Shown here one piece after another: positions 52,682 through 61,451 of a stretch of DNA of 64,000 bases; within the stretch, counting starts at the first letter, position 1; every line of letters starts with the position of its first letter. Under the pieces are notes generated by a model, which was given only the letters and a program-made list of their open reading frames with translations, was not told the DNA's origin and did no database searches. This DNA comes from Methanolobus psychrotolerans (lineage in GTDB: Archaea > Halobacteriota > Methanosarcinia > Methanosarcinales > Methanosarcinaceae), in assembly GCF_002243045.1 (NCBI RefSeq), contig NZ_MBKP01000009.1, positions 1 to 64,000 on the forward strand, in the 5' to 3' direction. Both the position numbers and the translations under genes were made by a program.

Positions 52682-55003
52682 TCAATAGTCAACGTATTCA
52701 TCATCCTGAAAAAACTTTTCATATTCACTGCGCAGCTCTTTGACCCTTGAATCATATCGTGCAGCTTCTTCGGTCTTTCCTTCTCTGGAGAGAACATCTG
52801 CATATCCGCTAAAAGCTTTTATCTGCATGTCAAGGAACAAGTAACGCTGCTGCGGGTATTTTGCGATGATCTCTTCCAGCGTATCGATCGACTTTTCAAA
52901 AGCCGGTCTTGACAACTCAGACCTGTCAACAGCGCAGTAGGCCGCCCCAAGCCATGCATACACCGTTGCGGTATTGCTCAGAAGAACCATATCATCAGCA
53001 TTATCCCTTGCTGCAATCTCCAGGAGTACTAAGGAGCTCTGGTAATTACTGATTGCCTCTTCCGGGTAGCCGGTACTGTAATTAATGAACCCTATCTGCC
53101 GCAGGGTCCTGGCAAGACATTCCACCATTTCCAAGTCGCTCATATCCATTTTGCAGATATTTTCGTAATAAGTGCGGCAAAGTTCCAGATAGGACCTTGA
53201 GACCTCATAATTTTCATCACGCATATAAAGGCTGCCTTCCAGCAGAATATCCCTGGCCAGCTTGTCCCGGGTATACAGGATACAGGGCTCATCAAAAAGA
53301 GCATGCGAGTACGTATCCAGCGCTTTTGAATGGAACTTTGAGGACATAGCTGCATCCCCTGCCAGATCATAGATGACAGCCAGAGCACTGTACTGGTTTC
53401 CGAGTTCCTTAAAAAACACCCCCATATCCGGCGAGTTTTTAACCATTTCCTCCAGAATGACAATTGCCTGGTGCAGGGGGGAAATCGCAGCCTCGTATTG
53501 CTCCCGGCCGCTATAGAAATTTGCCAGGTCTTTCAGGGTTCTTGCATAGGCCAGCGATGCCCATTCTTTTCCGGAAACCTCAGCTTCTATCCGCTTAAAT
53601 ATATCCAGGGCTTTCCCATAATACCCCTCTGCAAGCTCCCCGCCACTATCTGAATAAAGGTTTCCCAAAGAATCGAGGATACGTGCAATATCTATCTCGT
53701 AGCCGATCTCCCGGGGGTACTCCAAGAGCAGTCCCTCATAAACAGCCAGCTCCTTTTCATAGTATTCTTTTGCTTTTTCCGTGTCTTCTTCAAATCCATA
53801 GAGCTTTGCTATCTGGCCAAAGGTCTCTGCAATACACAATTCATTATCTGTTACATCGATACCTGCTTTTATCATGCAATTATAGACCCTGACTTCATCC
53901 AGATAGCATCTGACCGCTTCTTCAAATGGTTCGTTTTCCTCAAAGAATACGGCAATACCCTCAAGCAGTTCAATATAATCATCAAATAAAAATTCATACT
54001 CCTGCGGCAGCTCAAGAAGATCTTCAAAAGTTTCCAGTGCCTTCTCATAATAGGATCTTGCGCTATCATAATCTCCTGATCCTGAATAAAGCAGTCCCAT
54101 CTTCCCGAAAATTCTGCTGCGGGAAAGCATGTAGAAAATATCTTGATCTTCCCTCCCAAGACGGTTTTCAAGCACGGAAAGCGATTTCAGGTAATACTGA
54201 TACGCTTTTTCCGTATCACTTATCTTAACGTAGAAAGAAGCCATAAGATCATATGTATTCGCCAACAAACCAAGCAAACTGACATCATCCGGCCTGCTTT
54301 TAAGAAGGTCTTCGGAAATACCCTGCAGTTTCTCATATACCTGTTGTGCCTCTCCCATACAATCGCAATCCATGCAGTAGTCTGCAAACTGCTCTGTCAT
54401 CTCATATAGACTGTCAGGAATATCCGGATTATCAGGGTCCAGTTTCATTATCTTCCCATAGGTATTCATGATATCCAGTACCAGCGGCAACTGGCTTTCA
54501 CCCCGCAGAGCCGCCATGTGGCAGAATACGATACCTGAACTTATCCTTAGATAATTGTTTAAATATTCAATATCATCCGGTTTATAGCTAAGGAGTCCTG
54601 CATATTCCTCGCATATCTTTGCAAATGTTGCTTTCTCATTATCACAGATGCCCTCTGCAAGTGCATTCTCATTGATATGTCCCAGAATGCGGGCCACAGA
54701 GAGCATAGAATCCGAAAGAGCTTCATGTAAGTGATATTTAGCACTGTCTTTAAAGAATAGCTCTGATGAAAGTTCAAAAGCACCTTCGTAAATATCCAGC
54801 GCTTCATTCAGCCTGCCGGTTTCCTCACACACCTTTCCTTTCAGCAGCAGGCATATATGGGAAAGTTGAGGTGCATCTTCGCTTTCCAGTTGCTTTTCGG
54901 CCTTTTCCAGGATATCAAGGGCTTTTTGGTAGTTTCCCTTTCCGATATGGGCAGAAACAGACCTCATCGAGCGATAGATAGAATCTATGACCTGTTTTGA
55001 CAT
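52682..55003 (-). CDS. TPR-repeat protein
   Basis: A 773-aa cytoplasmic protein made almost wholly of tetratricopeptide repeats of about 40 residues (for example GNYQKALDILEKAEKQL, GRLNEALDIYEGAFEL, GDYDSARSYYEKALETFEDL). It has no added domain. Such TPR-only proteins are common in Methanosarcinales and serve as protein-protein scaffolds; the partner is unknown. No SD precedes ATG; an AT-rich element (ATATAAAAATATATAAC on the minus strand, near 55030) suggests a leaderless or very short leader. Confidence 0.85.
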   Translation of the reverse strand: MSKQVIDSIYRSMRSVSAHIGKGNYQKALDILEKAEKQLESEDAPQLSHICLLLKGKVCEETGRLNEALDIYEGAFELSSELFFKDSAKYHLHEALSDSMLSVARILGHINENALAEGICDNEKATFAKICEEYAGLLSYKPDDIEYLNNYLRISSGIVFCHMAALRGESQLPLVLDIMNTYGKIMKLDPDNPDIPDSLYEMTEQFADYCMDCDCMGEAQQVYEKLQGISEDLLKSRPDDVSLLGLLANTYDLMASFYVKISDTEKAYQYYLKSLSVLENRLGREDQDIFYMLSRSRIFGKMGLLYSGSGDYDSARSYYEKALETFEDLLELPQEYEFLFDDYIELLEGIAVFFEENEPFEEAVRCYLDEVRVYNCMIKAGIDVTDNELCIAETFGQIAKLYGFEEDTEKAKEYYEKELAVYEGLLLEYPREIGYEIDIARILDSLGNLYSDSGGELAEGYYGKALDIFKRIEAEVSGKEWASLAYARTLKDLANFYSGREQYEAAISPLHQAIVILEEMVKNSPDMGVFFKELGNQYSALAVIYDLAGDAAMSSKFHSKALDTYSHALFDEPCILYTRDKLARDILLEGSLYMRDENYEVSRSYLELCRTYYENICKMDMSDLEMVECLARTLRQIGFINYSTGYPEEAISNYQSSLVLLEIAARDNADDMVLLSNTATVYAWLGAAYCAVDRSELSRPAFEKSIDTLEEIIAKYPQQRYLFLDMQIKAFSGYADVLSREGKTEEAARYDSRVKELRSEYEKFFQDDEYVDY

Positions 55004-55504
55004 GGAAATAGATAGGGTTAAAGATAGTTATATATTTTTATATTTCGGCATCCTGTGTGTCAATGTTGATCTCATTTCCATGTGTTGATCGGATATTGTA
55101 TGAGTATTTGTATACAGTTTCAACATCTTTGAAAGACAGATCTACATGAAAATCAGAAAAAAACGTTTAAATAATAATACTGCTACAGCTTCACCGCTTC
55201 TACGGTATATTATAGTTTAGATAAGATAATACAAATATCTTCTAAAAACTAGCAGATTAGCAGTGAAAACTTTTAAATTTAAGCTGAAAATATTCATGTG
55301 ATCTTAGGAGAGATCATGCCAAAACAATTTAGTTCCCAATAGGATCGCACAGAACCACATCTCTCAAAATTTAATAGACATTCTTTTTTATATTATCACG
55401 GTAATTGTATACATTACAGCACATACGTGTGCCATGTATAATGTGCAGCCACAGTAAATCTCACATTTTAGAATACCCAGGTCCTTTTTGATGAAAGGTG
55501 TCGT
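55004..55504 (+). other. Long intergenic region before the histidine kinase
   Basis: AT-rich, without a convincing gene. A tiny ORF at 55317 with a good ribosome site (GGAGAGATC) gives MPKQFSSQ then stops. TATA-like TTTTTATATTATC lies near 55390 and ATGTATAATG near 55434. GGTG is 5 bases from the kinase ATG. Confidence 0.4.
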
Positions 55505-57622
55505 ATGAATACTGAAATGTTAATACCCCTTGTAAACAATGCGGCTTTACTTCTAGCTATCGGTGTCCTTTACGATGTTTTTTTCTTTAATATTGATATC
55601 AGCACACGCTTGAAAAGTATAGCTTCAGGGATGATCATTGGGCTGATAGGCATTGCTTTGATGCTAAATCCATGGGAACTTTCCCCTGGATTATTCTATG
55701 ACACGCGTTCGATTCTACTTAGCATCGTTGCTCTATTCTTTGGATCTATTCCTGCAGTCATTGGAGCACTTATGGTCGTTTCTCATCGCCTCTATCAGGG
55801 TGGCGTTGGAGCTGTGGTCGGTATATCTGTAACAATATGTTCTGTGGTATTGGGACTACTATGGAGACGATTTCATGAAAGACTTCAAAAACTCTTTGGC
55901 ATATTTGATCTATACATTTTTGGTATTCTTGTCCATATTTTCATGCTTATTTGCATGTTGCTGCTTCCGTGGCCATATGCTTTTGAAGTTCTAAGATCTA
56001 TAAGTGTTCCAGTAATGTTGATATATCCCATTGGGACGGTGTTACTGGGAAGCCTTCTGAAAAATCAGTTGTCCCGCAAAAAAATCCAGGATGCTTTGAA
56101 AGAGAATGAAGAAAAGCTTCAAAATTTCATTGATAATGTCCCTGTAGGGATGTTCCGTATAAGTTCCGAAAGGAAAGTGATCCAAACCAATCCGGAAATG
56201 GCCCTTATTTTGGGTCTGAATACTCCTGATCAAGTCAGCAGTTACATCGAGAATATAGGGGAACAGTTCTATATTGATCCCAGGCGCAGTGAAGAACTGA
56301 TTAACCAAATCAAAAAGAAGGGATATGTTCATCATTTTGAATTTGAGGCTTTGCGTTCAGATGGCAAGCACAGATGGCTATTAATGAACTTGAGAAAAAA
56401 CAGTGGATTGAATGGTGGATCATTTACTGTTGATGGTTTTGTCCATGATATCACCGAGCAAAAAATTGCAGAAGAAAAGCTGAAACAAACTGAAAGGAAG
56501 TACAGGCAGGCATACAATCTTTTGCAGGGAGTACTTGAAAGCCCAAAAGATATAGGTATATTCGCTCTTGACAGGGAAAACCGATATCTTGCCTTCAACA
56601 AAAATCATCAGGCAACTATAGAGCATATATGGGGGGTCAGGATCGAACTTGGCGTTAGCATGCTCGGTTACATCAAAGATCCTGTATATAGGGAGAAAGC
56701 AAAAGTTAATTTTGACAGGGTACTCGCTGGTGAAGCATTCACCAGTATTGAAGAATATGGCGATCTATCACTCAACAGGTGCTGGTATTCCAATACTTAT
56801 AGCCCTCTTAAAGACGACGAGGGATATGTAACAGGTCTTACTCTTATCTCAATGGACATCACCGAGCGCAAACAGGCAGAGAAGGATCTGTTGATGGCTA
56901 AACTGGAAGCTGAATATGCTAACAAAGCAAAGTCGCAATTCCTTGCAAACATGAGCCACGAATTAAGAACTCCACTTAATGCAATAATTGGTTTTTCAGA
57001 GATGTTGAGTAATGCTATGTTTGGTGAACTGACAGAGAAGCAGCTTAGATATGCTAATAATATCAGCAAAAGTGGTAAGCATCTTCTGGAGCTTATAAAC
57101 AATATTCTTGACCTGTCAAAGATAGAAGCCAGAAAAATGGATCTTAAATGCGAGGAATTTTCTGTTACTGAAGTATTTGACGAGATCTTTACACAGATGG
57201 CTCAAATAGCATCAAGGAAAAACATCAGTATTAACATTGAAAATAAAATCCCGACAGATGAAATATTCGCAGACAGACAGAAATTCATTCAGATCATGTA
57301 CAATCTTCTCAGTAATGCCATAAAATTCACATCCGATAATGGTAAAGTCTTTGTTGTCGCAAAAAAGACGGACAACGGGATTTGTGTATCTGTCTCAGAT
57401 ACTGGGATTGGAATCCCTGAACATAGGCTGAAAGATATATTCACTCCCTTCACACAGATCGATGGATCGAACAAAAGGAAGCATGGTGGAACTGGATTGG
57501 GACTTTCTCTTGTCAAGCAGTTTGTTGAAATGCACAAAGGGAATATCCGGGTTAAGAGCGAAGAAGGAAAGGGAAGTACTTTTACGTTCACAATTGCAGA
57601 TCGGGTCAATGCTAGCAGATGA
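55505..57622 (+). CDS. Membrane PAS-sensor histidine kinase with 5TM-LYT input
   Basis: A 705-aa kinase. Residues 1-190 are a 5TM-5TMR_LYT sensor domain (IPLVNNAALLLAIGVLYDVF, VVSHRLYQGGVGA); two PAS domains follow at about 205-320 and 330-455 (VPVGMFRISSERKVIQTNPE and the second NRYLAFNKNH); HisKA NMSHELRTPLNAIIGFSEML has its His at about 484; HATPase_c (LSNAIKFTSDNG, DTGIGIPE, GGTGLGLSLVKQFV) is complete at about 590-700. It senses a signal at the membrane and autophosphorylates. No response regulator is adjacent. Methanogens of this group have many such kinases. Confidence 0.92.
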   Translation: MNTEMLIPLVNNAALLLAIGVLYDVFFFNIDISTRLKSIASGMIIGLIGIALMLNPWELSPGLFYDTRSILLSIVALFFGSIPAVIGALMVVSHRLYQGGVGAVVGISVTICSVVLGLLWRRFHERLQKLFGIFDLYIFGILVHIFMLICMLLLPWPYAFEVLRSISVPVMLIYPIGTVLLGSLLKNQLSRKKIQDALKENEEKLQNFIDNVPVGMFRISSERKVIQTNPEMALILGLNTPDQVSSYIENIGEQFYIDPRRSEELINQIKKKGYVHHFEFEALRSDGKHRWLLMNLRKNSGLNGGSFTVDGFVHDITEQKIAEEKLKQTERKYRQAYNLLQGVLESPKDIGIFALDRENRYLAFNKNHQATIEHIWGVRIELGVSMLGYIKDPVYREKAKVNFDRVLAGEAFTSIEEYGDLSLNRCWYSNTYSPLKDDEGYVTGLTLISMDITERKQAEKDLLMAKLEAEYANKAKSQFLANMSHELRTPLNAIIGFSEMLSNAMFGELTEKQLRYANNISKSGKHLLELINNILDLSKIEARKMDLKCEEFSVTEVFDEIFTQMAQIASRKNISINIENKIPTDEIFADRQKFIQIMYNLLSNAIKFTSDNGKVFVVAKKTDNGICVSVSDTGIGIPEHRLKDIFTPFTQIDGSNKRKHGGTGLGLSLVKQFVEMHKGNIRVKSEEGKGSTFTFTIADRVNASR

Positions 57623-57799
57623 GAAGCTTGCAGAGAAGGTTTTGGGAATCTTGAAAAGGTATCTCAGAAATCCGTACATTTCAGTTCTTCCTGGCCAAGG
57701 ATATTGAGAAGAGAATTATGTTAAAAGGTTGCATTTGATCATTCAGTGATATTAACGACTTTACTGATATGTGCATGTAATTTAATCAGAGGTGATTTG

Positions 57800-60628
57800 A
57801 TGGAAAAAATATACAAATATTATCCGGAAGATTTTGGAGAATTAACTGTAAAAGTATTACACATGGACCTTCTTTTCGATATGTTTGCTGATCATACAAA
57901 GGTAACATCCCATCTGAAAGTGCAAACTCTTGATAATCCCATCAATGAAATTGAGCTGAATTGCAAGAACCTTGAGGTCCTATCAGTTAGTTGCAGAGAA
58001 TATCATATTGATCATGAATACAGGAAAAAAGATGATGTCCTGTTGATCAAATTCGGCCAGACAGTACCTGAGAACACCGGGATCTTGATAAACACCCAGA
58101 CCATCTGCAGACCTACTAAAAATATACTGGAAGGTCTCTATTATGATGAAACTCCGGCAGGCGCTCCGCCACAACAGATTACCCAATGTCAGCAATGGGG
58201 ATTCCAGAGGATCGTACCTTGTATAGATGATATGGTAGCCAAATGCACTTACACTACAACCATCATCGCCGATGAGAGATATACCAATCTCATAACCAAT
58301 GGCGACATTATAGAGGCAAGGCATTCGGTTGGGAACGGAAGGGACATGATCATCTATGACAACTCAATTACCCCTATGGCAACTTATCTCTTTTTCCTGG
58401 GTGTAGGCACCTATGACACATTCAAGAGAGAATTCGAATATCCGGATGGGCACACCTTTTACCTGGAATTGCTGGTGCCTCCTGGCTCTGTTCCTCTTAT
58501 AGCCCGGAGAGCTCTTGATGTCCTCTACGATTCTATTATGTGGATCCATCTTTTCACAGGTCCTGAGCAATACGATCAGCTTGAAAAACGCAGAGAGATC
58601 ATGAATATGATCAAAGAAAGGGACCTTCTTAAAAAAGATGATGAAGGTGCTGGTGAGAAAATCGAAAAGATCAGGGAAGAACTAAAGAAGAAAGTAGGAT
58701 CGATCCAGACAGGATACAAGTATACTGGTACTGTTTACAGAGAGGTCGGTATGCAGAATTCCAATTTTGGTGGTATGGAAAATGTAGGGAATACAACCAT
58801 CAGCACCAATCGCATAATGCCATTCTCCCACATGACAGACAGTGCTTTTGAGTATATGATGAGGGTAAAGGTCCATGAATTCTACCACAACCTGAACGGT
58901 TCAGAGGTAACAGGGAAAAGTCCTTTTGAAATATGGCTTAACGAGGCAGTTACCGTTCATATAGAGAGAATGTATCACGCATACCATTTTGGCGAAACAT
59001 ATAGTCGTCTTCAGGAAGTCCTTGATTTTCTGGCTCCTGGCTTTGGAACCTTTGCCATTGACATGGGAGCAGCTTCCATGCCTATCATTCCGGAAGGATT
59101 CAACGATCCGGATGATCTTATCAGTGCAGTTACATATGTAAAATCTCCGGAATTTGTACGTATGATAGAAACCCTGATGGGAAAAGAAACATTTGTCAAG
59201 GCGCTGAATGTCTATCATTCCAGATATAAACACTCAAACGCCTCCAGCTGGGACTGGATCGAAGTAATGGAAGAAGTTTCGGGACAGGAATTTAAAGACA
59301 TGGCAAGGACCTGGCTGAAACAGACACAGTTCCCGCTAGTCCATGTAAAAGCATCCTATAATGAAAAAGAAAGAATTTTCACATTATTCTTAGAACAGAA
59401 AGTTCCAGATGGTAAAACATTCCGGGAATTCCCTGTATGTGCAGCTCTTGTAGACAAGGAAGGGAATGATCTTGCCGATGTTATGGAGCGTATGAAGGGT
59501 AAGGAGAAAAAGATAGTTATCACTGATGTGGACAAACCTGCTTTTTTATCCCTTAACCGGGGGTATACTTTTTTTGGGAAAGTAGTTTACGACGTGGGCA
59601 TTGATGAGCTGATCTTGCAGGCCAAAAAGGACCGGGATCCGATAAACAGGTTCATTGCATTCTACAAGATAGTGGATATGGAAAAAATGAAACTGATCGA
59701 GGACTCCAATCATGTCCCCTCAAAATATTTCACAGACCTCTATCATGAGCTCATCCTGGATAATGACCTGATGAAGGAAGCAGGGGCTCAGTTCCTGACG
59801 ATCTTTGAATCCGTGGAGGATGAGGAACTTGCACAGAGGTATCAGTTGTTATATGAGGTCAGGCAAAGACTTCTTAAAGCGATAGCAAGCAGACATGGTG
59901 ATTCCCTAATATCGCTCTACCAGATATACAATGGAACGGATAATAAAAGTACTGATCATCTGACCGAACAGGTAAATGCGATCAAGGATCGCCAGGTAAA
60001 GAATACATGTCTTTCTATCCTTTCAATCCTTGATACTCCCATAGTACATGATATGATAAGGCAACAGTTTGAGATGGCCCAAAACGCAACGGATAAATTA
60101 AGCGCTTTCAGTTATTATCTAAATAGTTCCGCACCTGACAGGATTGCACTTCTGGAAGCTTTCCAGAAAGAAGCAGAAAAACACCCAGTAAGCTGGGAAG
60201 CTTTCCTGAGGGTCATAGGAAGCAATAGTAGTGATGATGTGTTTGACCTGGTAAGGCAGGTTGAACAATGCAATGCTTTTAGGCTAGAGCAGGCAAATGA
60301 CCAGAGAGCTCTTTATGGAAGTTTTGCATTGAACCGAAAGAAATCTCTGCAAACCGAAAAGGGACGAAAATTGCTTGAGGATATAGTTTTCAGGCTGGCA
60401 GAGGTCAATGAGTACAATACCGTGAACATACTCAACGTCCTTGCCAACATTGATAAAATGGAAGATGAATATCACATACCTCTGGTGGGAATGATGGTTG
60501 TTTTCCTGATCAGACTTGATCCGGATCATACACCAAGCGTGTACAACAGGATCAGGAAGATACTGCTTAATTCTCCAAAAGCCGTGAAAAGATATGAATC
60601 GGTCAATGGGAATGTTAATCTGGGTTAA
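57800..60628 (+). CDS. M1 family aminopeptidase
   Basis: A 942-aa zinc metallopeptidase. The substrate motif GGMEN (canonical GAMEN) is near residue 323, and HEFYH at about 358 is followed 18 residues later by Glu in LNEAV, completing the zinc site. An N-terminal beta domain and a C-terminal HEAT-like helical domain are present. A 40-residue charged insertion (EIMNMIKERDLLKKDDEGAG) sits before the catalytic domain and makes it longer than usual. ATG 57800 with GAGGTG six bases upstream is the true start rather than 57746. It trims N-terminal residues from peptides in the cytoplasm. Confidence 0.92.
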   Translation: MEKIYKYYPEDFGELTVKVLHMDLLFDMFADHTKVTSHLKVQTLDNPINEIELNCKNLEVLSVSCREYHIDHEYRKKDDVLLIKFGQTVPENTGILINTQTICRPTKNILEGLYYDETPAGAPPQQITQCQQWGFQRIVPCIDDMVAKCTYTTTIIADERYTNLITNGDIIEARHSVGNGRDMIIYDNSITPMATYLFFLGVGTYDTFKREFEYPDGHTFYLELLVPPGSVPLIARRALDVLYDSIMWIHLFTGPEQYDQLEKRREIMNMIKERDLLKKDDEGAGEKIEKIREELKKKVGSIQTGYKYTGTVYREVGMQNSNFGGMENVGNTTISTNRIMPFSHMTDSAFEYMMRVKVHEFYHNLNGSEVTGKSPFEIWLNEAVTVHIERMYHAYHFGETYSRLQEVLDFLAPGFGTFAIDMGAASMPIIPEGFNDPDDLISAVTYVKSPEFVRMIETLMGKETFVKALNVYHSRYKHSNASSWDWIEVMEEVSGQEFKDMARTWLKQTQFPLVHVKASYNEKERIFTLFLEQKVPDGKTFREFPVCAALVDKEGNDLADVMERMKGKEKKIVITDVDKPAFLSLNRGYTFFGKVVYDVGIDELILQAKKDRDPINRFIAFYKIVDMEKMKLIEDSNHVPSKYFTDLYHELILDNDLMKEAGAQFLTIFESVEDEELAQRYQLLYEVRQRLLKAIASRHGDSLISLYQIYNGTDNKSTDHLTEQVNAIKDRQVKNTCLSILSILDTPIVHDMIRQQFEMAQNATDKLSAFSYYLNSSAPDRIALLEAFQKEAEKHPVSWEAFLRVIGSNSSDDVFDLVRQVEQCNAFRLEQANDQRALYGSFALNRKKSLQTEKGRKLLEDIVFRLAEVNEYNTVNILNVLANIDKMEDEYHIPLVGMMVVFLIRLDPDHTPSVYNRIRKILLNSPKAVKRYESVNGNVNLG

Positions 60629-60655
60629 AACCTGAAAACCACTTCAGGTTTTTTT
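60629..60655 (+). terminator. Hairpin terminator after the M1 aminopeptidase
   Basis: AACCTGAA (60629-60636), loop AACCAC, TTCAGGTT (60643-60650), then TTTTT. This is a well-formed stem followed by a T-run, immediately after the stop codon, and near the converging gene's end. Confidence 0.75.
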
Positions 60656-60672
60656 ATGCAAGTATATAAAAC

Positions 60673-61404
60673 TTAATCTGCTTTCATGGGCGGTGCTTCG
60701 ATCTCTATCTTAGCATTGTAATTATAAACATCAACACGGTTGTTTATAGTTACCGGTGACATCAGACCTTGTATATTCATCATGAATTCGATATGGCTTT
60801 CTATTGATATGATACGGTAACCTTTTTTTTCAATAAGGTATCTTATGTAATATTCGTTCAGGCGTTCATCTCCTTTAAGCTGAAGGCCGGCCTTTTCAGC
60901 CTCTGCTATCAACGCATTATTGTCCGGAAAAGCGGTGAGGATGAAATATGCATCAGTTTTTTCCATGCTCAGGTTTGTGGAATTTGCCAGAAGAAGGTTA
61001 GTGGTTGTTAATTGGTCATAACTACTCCACATCTTCTGGTTCAGTTTCTTTGTTTCCCATGAAGTATCACCGTTTTTTAAATAAGCAGTTCCATTAACAA
61101 CTATAAAATCAATTGAATCTGCCATGGATCTTAATCTGACGGCCATATTTTCATTAGAATAATCTACAGAACCATTTCCTCTGATAAGAGAGAAAGACTC
61201 TTCCATCATTGAGATGTTACTTTGGATATCGAACTGGTAGGAACTGACATCCCCGGAAGCTTCCAGTGTCCTGCCAGCAAGCGTGTAAGCACTTTTCACT
61301 TCTCTGTGCTCAGCATAATAGACTGCAAAAAAAATCAAAATGCAGGCAATGCCAAGAGAAACAAGTATTTTTGTATCTATTCTTTTTCTTTCCGGTAATG
61401 ACAC
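60673..61404 (-). CDS. Membrane-anchored extracytoplasmic protein (DUF6612/LolA-like)
   Basis: A 243-aa protein. A basic N-terminus (RKRIDTK) and one hydrophobic helix anchor it outside the membrane; the rest alternates beta strands and short helices, with Asn-Gly-Thr and NST sequons. The fold pattern (SYQFDIQSNISMM and then FIVVNGTAYLK) resembles the LolA/LppX-like, DUF6612-type families of methanogens. Binding function is unknown. GTG 61404 with GGAG eight bases upstream is chosen over GTG 61413, for which the GGGA would touch the start codon. Confidence 0.6.
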   Translation of the reverse strand: MSLPERKRIDTKILVSLGIACILIFFAVYYAEHREVKSAYTLAGRTLEASGDVSSYQFDIQSNISMMEESFSLIRGNGSVDYSNENMAVRLRSMADSIDFIVVNGTAYLKNGDTSWETKKLNQKMWSSYDQLTTTNLLLANSTNLSMEKTDAYFILTAFPDNNALIAEAEKAGLQLKGDERLNEYYIRYLIEKKGYRIISIESHIEFMMNIQGLMSPVTINNRVDVYNYNAKIEIEAPPMKAD

Positions 61405-61451
61405 CCGGATCACTCCCTGCTTTATTCATTTTTCATGCAATTTTTGCAGGA

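Noticed and set aside
55317-55343. 8-codon ORF with a strong ribosome site before the kinase
   Set aside because: The SD is good but the peptide is too short and no homology or leader-peptide logic is visible. Kept only as a note.
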